Part shown: positions 60,339 through 64,000 of the stretch, piece by piece
How positions within the stretch are numbered: position 1 is the stretch's first letter
How the letters are laid out: every line of letters starts with the position of its first letter
Assembly: GCF_030163795.1 (NCBI RefSeq)
Contig: NZ_JASJOF010000002.1
Span: forward strand, 1-64,000
Origin: Roseicyclus marinus
GTDB taxonomy: Bacteria; Pseudomonadota; Alphaproteobacteria; Rhodobacterales; Rhodobacteraceae
Direction of reading: 5' to 3'
DNA: 64,000 nt
Notes under the pieces: generated by a model
What the model was told of the DNA's origin: nothing
Database searches by the model: none
What the model saw: the letters and a program-made list of their open reading frames with translations, nothing else
Program-made: the position numbers and the translations under genes

Positions 60339-61099
60339 TTATCAAGACACGCGTTATTCCGGTTCTTTTGCTGCGCGGTGGCGGGCTGGTGAAAACGGTC
60401 AAGTTCAAGAACCCGACCTATGTGGGTGATCCGATCAATTCAGTGCGCATCTTCAACGAGAAAGAAGTCGATGAGCTGGCCTTTCTCGACATTTCCGCCA
60501 CGCCGGAGAAACGCGGCCCCAACTTCGATCTGCTGCAGGATATTGCCAGTGAGGCGTTCATGCCCATGGCTTATGGCGGCGGCATCCGTTCCTTTGAGGA
60601 TGCCAAGCGAATCCTCTCGATCGGCTTCGAAAAGGTGATCGTGAACACCCTGGCTCATAGTGATCCCGATGCGGTGCGCAAGATCGTCTCGGTTTACGGC
60701 GCGCAAAGCGTTGTGGCATGTCTGGATGTGAAGAAATCCCTGCTCGGTAAGGCGGCCTTGTTCACCCATTCCGGCGCGATGGCAATCAAGACCAGCATCG
60801 ACCAGCACCTTAAAAATCTCGAAGCGATGAATGTGGGCGAGATCCTGATCAACTCGATTGACCGCGATGGCACCCAGTCAGGCTACGATCTGAAGATGCT
60901 GAAATCGATCACCGAGAAGGTGGATGTGCCCACCGTGGCCTGCGGCGGTGCCTACAGTATGGAGTGCTTCGTGCAAGCGGTGAAGGAGGCGGGCTGCTCG
61001 GCAGTGGCCGCCGGGTCGATGTTCGTCTTTCACGGCAAGCACCGCGCAGTGCTGATCAGCTACCCCAAGCGCGTCGATCTGGAAGCAAATCTGCCCTGA
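60335..61099 (+). CDS. HisF-like partner of the sugar amidotransferase
   Basis: A 254-residue (beta-alpha)8 barrel protein. VIPVLLLRGGGLVKTVKFKNPTYVGDP at the start is the sugar-type form: the catalytic aspartate of true HisF (in CLDV) is replaced by a leucine. MAYGGGIRSFEDAKRIL near 78, INSIDRDGTQSGYDL near 171 and CGGAYSMECFVQA near 207 keep the HisF fold. It should channel ammonia from the HisH-like subunit to the amidotransferase and not make imidazole. Last gene of the unit; converges on a second amidotransferase. Confidence 0.92.
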   Translation: MIIKTRVIPVLLLRGGGLVKTVKFKNPTYVGDPINSVRIFNEKEVDELAFLDISATPEKRGPNFDLLQDIASEAFMPMAYGGGIRSFEDAKRILSIGFEKVIVNTLAHSDPDAVRKIVSVYGAQSVVACLDVKKSLLGKAALFTHSGAMAIKTSIDQHLKNLEAMNVGEILINSIDRDGTQSGYDLKMLKSITEKVDVPTVACGGAYSMECFVQAVKEAGCSAVAAGSMFVFHGKHRAVLISYPKRVDLEANLP

Positions 61100-61157
61100 A
61101 ACCCGCCCACTAGTACAATTTTGTCGAGCGATTGGCTTCTACAGTTTTCAGGTCGCC

Positions 61158-62525
61158 CTAGCGTCCCAGCATCTTCCGCGCGGCCGCTTTGCCATAGTTG
61201 CGCATACGAACGGCTTGCCGCAGCACCTTGTTGCCTAAGGCTTTGCCATACGCTCCGCCGCGGCGACCGGTTGCCAGCACCTTGTTTCCCATTACCTTCG
61301 GCAGTCCGCTAATTTGCTTAGCCTTGCTGCGCAGCGCCAGTGCTTTCTGATAGCGCCCATGCCAGAGCTCGAACTGGCCCTCATTATGCGGAAACTCGCT
61401 GTAATGGCGGCAGGGCTCGTGGATCAGCTTTTCCAGTTCTTCTTCGGAAATTCCCAGTTTCTTGGATACAAAAGCTTTGTCCTCGGCAAGCATATTGCCG
61501 GTATAGAGCGGCTTTTCCAGCTCTTTGAGAGCCTGCTCGCGGGTCATCTGACCCGCCACTACAAGGCTTGCTAGATGCGCCTTGCGTTTGTCGTAGCCGA
61601 ATTTGTAGGGCAGGTAGTAGCCTTGGAAGAAGCGGGTCCAGCGGCTCTCGTAATGCTTGCCGCCATAGTAGCGCCAGCCCCAGTCGCGCTCGAGGATGCG
61701 CATCGCTTCTTCCTTGTCATATTCAATGAAGTTGAGCGGTGCGAGCACCTTCATCCCTTTGACCATCGGGAAGCGGAAATAGAAATCCCAGAACCCGACC
61801 CGCGGGAAGCTCTTGAGCTTGCGGGTGCCGAATTCTTTGTGAATGGACTCCAGATGTTTGATGTCCATCGCATTGTAACCCCAAGCTTGGGGAAGAATAC
61901 TCTCGGTGGCGAAATTGCTACCGGAAATCACATATTTGATGTCCGATTTGATCGCGTAGGAATAGAGCGCCGCGAAAAAGGCGTGATCCTGGGGCACATC
62001 CTGATTGGCCACGTTGGAGCGCATGAAGGCCAGTTGCACATCCTTCATTTCTTCCCAATCAACCACATGAGTGACCAGATCAATCCCCAAGCGGCGGGTG
62101 ATTTCTTCGATATTCTGGACCGCCAGCTCCGAATTCCAGCCGGCATCCACATGCACTACCAGCGGACGCAAGCCCCATTCGACGACCTTAACCGCAATGT
62201 ATGAGCTGTCGATCCCCCCTGACATGCCGATGATGCAGTCATATTCCTTGCCTTTGCCATAGGCTTTGACCTCTGCGAGCATGGCAGCGAGCTTACGAGC
62301 GCCTTCCTCATTGGGGAACCAGGCTGGGGTGATGTTGTTCTCGAAATACTTGCAGTGATTGCACACACCGTCTTCGTCAAATTCGATCAGCGGATCGGTG
62401 GTATCCATAATACAGCGGGTGCAAACCTGATAAAGACTATCCTTAGACACGAATGCAGCTTCGGTGATTGGTGAGCCATCCAGAGGGGCGCAGGCCGGCA
62501 AGGCATTGGTCAAATCAATAGTCAT
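61158..62525 (-). CDS. Second N-acetyl sugar amidotransferase (WbpG-like)
   Basis: A 455-residue paralogue of the 58471 protein: CTRCIMDTTDPLIEFDEDGVCNHCKYF near 35-60, PP-loop IIGMSGGIDSSYIAVKV near 97, HVDAGWNSELAV near 123, and YYGGKHYESRWTRFFQGYYLP near 295-315. It has an N-terminal extension of about 28 residues and a basic C-terminal tail (about 400-455) with a repeated GNKVL motif, absent from the other copy. It converges on the first set and has no second HisH/HisF pair beside it, so it may share theirs. Confidence 0.9.
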   Translation of the reverse strand: MTIDLTNALPACAPLDGSPITEAAFVSKDSLYQVCTRCIMDTTDPLIEFDEDGVCNHCKYFENNITPAWFPNEEGARKLAAMLAEVKAYGKGKEYDCIIGMSGGIDSSYIAVKVVEWGLRPLVVHVDAGWNSELAVQNIEEITRRLGIDLVTHVVDWEEMKDVQLAFMRSNVANQDVPQDHAFFAALYSYAIKSDIKYVISGSNFATESILPQAWGYNAMDIKHLESIHKEFGTRKLKSFPRVGFWDFYFRFPMVKGMKVLAPLNFIEYDKEEAMRILERDWGWRYYGGKHYESRWTRFFQGYYLPYKFGYDKRKAHLASLVVAGQMTREQALKELEKPLYTGNMLAEDKAFVSKKLGISEEELEKLIHEPCRHYSEFPHNEGQFELWHGRYQKALALRSKAKQISGLPKVMGNKVLATGRRGGAYGKALGNKVLRQAVRMRNYGKAAARKMLGR

Positions 62526-62648
62526 GTCATCAGTGTCCGAATGTGGCGAGATTGCAAGAAAGATGCTTCAGGTTGGAGTAGGTAGCTTCTTTTGCCTGCC
62601 TGCGCAACGATGAGCGTGTTCGAAGCAATGTCGCATAAATGGACCACC

Positions 62649-63926
62649 TCACAAAAGAGTGTTGTAATGGGCAAGAAGTTTTTCCTTTTCCACATCCCAG
62701 TTCAACTCCTTCGCCGCGTTCAGGGCATTGCGCTTGAATCTCATAATTGAAGCTCGGTCAAATGCGTTGATACTCGCAGCAATCTGCTGCTCATCATAAT
62801 CAGACACCAGATGACCCATGTCATATTGCCGGGTCAAACTTGCCATCTCTGGCAGGTCGCTGACACATAAAGCAAGGCCCGCTGCAACATATTCGAAGAA
62901 TTTATTTGGCAGCACGAAGCGCTTTTGCGGCGAGGCATCGTAATGGACAAAATAGCCGATATCGGCCTCATTGGCACGTGGAATGATCTGATCGAAGGGC
63001 ACTGGACCCTCGATACGCACCCTGTGCCCTAGGCCCAGACCTTCTGCCTGGGTGCGCAGATGTTCGATATAAACGGGATCACCATTACCCCGTAGAAGTA
63101 GATCGAATTCGTCACGCCATAGCGGCATGGATGCGATGGCCATATGCAGTCCACGCACATGGCTGATATCACCGTGATAGAGCACGGTCAGTCGATCTCT
63201 TGGCTCCTGTGCTTCGAATGGGCGGTAGAACGGCGTGGAGCGGATCAGCTGCACGGGTCGCTTGAGCCGTTCTTCGCGGTTCATCAACTTCGCAATTCCG
63301 GCACTGACGGTTGTGACACTGTCAGCGCGCGGCAGATAGTAATCATGCATACCGGAAACATAAGGCAGGGTATATTTCACCCATGCCGGATCATGGGCAT
63401 ACTGCCCACGTGCATATTCGTGACAGTCGACAGAAATCTTGGCTTTGAACTGATCCCGCACAGCAAAGGCAACTTCACAGGAATGAAAGTCATGTGCCAG
63501 AACCAAATCGGCCTTCAGCTCTGGGTGCGCTTTCGCGAAGTCACGGACTGTCTTTGTATGATAGCGCCAGAGCGGAATATGGGCATGATGCATCCGCGCC
63601 ATGCCCATGCGCCAGATGCGGCCAAGGGGTAAACGGCACAACACTTTTGCCGCGCGGCGTAGGAATTCATGGAAGTGGATTTCGTCTGAAGAGTAGGGAT
63701 GGCTCGCGGACATTTTCACAAAATGCCAATTCGGATTTGTCTCTGTATGTCCCTGATAGCCGACCACGACAACGCTCCATCCAGCGTCCATCAAGGCCTG
63801 GCTTTGCCGGAGCACACGAGGTTCGTTGGACACGCCGGTGAACGAGACGATCCATGCGATTTTCTCCTGTAGTGGCGCGCCAACCTGATAGGCAATGCGC
63901 GTCTCATCAGAACGGCGCTGCTCCAT
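62649..63926 (-). CDS. Glycosyltransferase family 4
   Basis: A 425-residue GT-B enzyme. EKIAWIVSFTGVSNEPRVLRQSQALMDAGWSVVVVGY near 20-55 is the N-terminal entry; TVLYHGDISHVRGLHMAIASM near 250 and YFVHYDASPQKRFVLPNKFFEYVAAGLALCVSDLP near 325-360 form the donor half. I take the start at ATG 63926; in-frame ATGs at 63968 and 63986 near the window edge are possible and cannot be ruled out. It follows the same strand as the second amidotransferase and likely acts on the same polymer. Confidence 0.83.
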   Translation of the reverse strand: MEQRRSDETRIAYQVGAPLQEKIAWIVSFTGVSNEPRVLRQSQALMDAGWSVVVVGYQGHTETNPNWHFVKMSASHPYSSDEIHFHEFLRRAAKVLCRLPLGRIWRMGMARMHHAHIPLWRYHTKTVRDFAKAHPELKADLVLAHDFHSCEVAFAVRDQFKAKISVDCHEYARGQYAHDPAWVKYTLPYVSGMHDYYLPRADSVTTVSAGIAKLMNREERLKRPVQLIRSTPFYRPFEAQEPRDRLTVLYHGDISHVRGLHMAIASMPLWRDEFDLLLRGNGDPVYIEHLRTQAEGLGLGHRVRIEGPVPFDQIIPRANEADIGYFVHYDASPQKRFVLPNKFFEYVAAGLALCVSDLPEMASLTRQYDMGHLVSDYDEQQIAASINAFDRASIMRFKRNALNAAKELNWDVEKEKLLAHYNTLL

Positions 63927-64000
63927 GTTCCGAAATTTCTGGAACGGAGGCGCGATCCTAAACGGCATCAGAATGAATCCAGCCAAGCTGGCGCATATTC

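Noticed and set aside
1-64000. CRISPR arrays, tRNA and rRNA genes
   Set aside because: No regularly spaced repeats and no cloverleaf or rRNA core sequence were seen on either strand. A short tRNA could be overlooked by eye, so this is not an exhaustive exclusion.

Overview
The window looks like an alphaproteobacterial chromosome, most likely Rhodobacteraceae/Roseobacteraceae. The reasons are high GC, heavy use of 4-bp ATGA gene overlaps, and gene order of the type ndk / Bcr-CflA / ABC-F / holC-pepA / lptF-lptG-surA-pdxA. This placement is from gene content and memory of related genomes, not from a search.

Layout. (1) 1-4917: the 3' part of rmlA (dTDP-glucose synthesis), then a signalling set made of a hybrid histidine kinase, a periplasmic molybdopterin-oxidoreductase-like protein and a divergent LuxR-type response regulator. 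(2) 5106-18075: a long, tightly packed exopolysaccharide operon with pyruvyl transferase, flippase, FrhB-like protein, acyltransferase, polymerase, five glycosyltransferase genes including a PssD/PssE-like pair, a Wzc-like chain-length protein whose P-loop lacks its lysine, and a priming sugar transferase. A STAS protein follows. No outer-membrane exporter (Wza) gene is visible. (3) 18695-22582: an intact IS3-family, IS2-like element with perfect CTGAC target duplications, then a three-gene cassette that reads as an exosortase-like membrane protease, an accessory protein and a small candidate substrate ending in a membrane segment and basic tail. (4) 22583-41529: ordinary chromosomal genes (ndk, MFS efflux, ABC-F, diguanylate cyclase, marC, aspartic protease, holC, pepA, lptF-lptG-surA-pdxA, small regulators, an LpxL-like acyltransferase, DUF1223, methyltransferases). 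lptD is missing from its expected place between lptG and surA. One ICMT-type methyltransferase carries two compensating frameshifts.

(5) 41530-52871: an accessory island. It holds a VapBC-type toxin-antitoxin pair, a perfect 15-bp inverted repeat in front of a MobV-like relaxase gene (candidate oriT), two paralogous DUF4143-type ATPases bracketing a cassette of a small unknown protein, a PD-(D/E)XK-like protein and an FtsH-like AAA/M41 protease, and a tyrosine recombinase. (6) 53101-64000: a second surface-polysaccharide cluster with an O-antigen ligase, IS3-family debris, three GT4 glycosyltransferases and the amidotransferase/HisH/HisF set that makes acetamidino sugars, plus a second, convergent amidotransferase.

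How they work together: the two polysaccharide regions, rmlA, the LPS export genes and the LpxL-like acyltransferase all bear on the cell envelope. The sensor kinase set and the STAS protein are physically placed to control it. The exosortase-like cassette beside the exopolysaccharide operon fits the known link between exosortases and matrix production. The two islands (18.7-22 kb and 41.5-53 kb) and the broken IS elements show repeated gene gain in this part of the genome.
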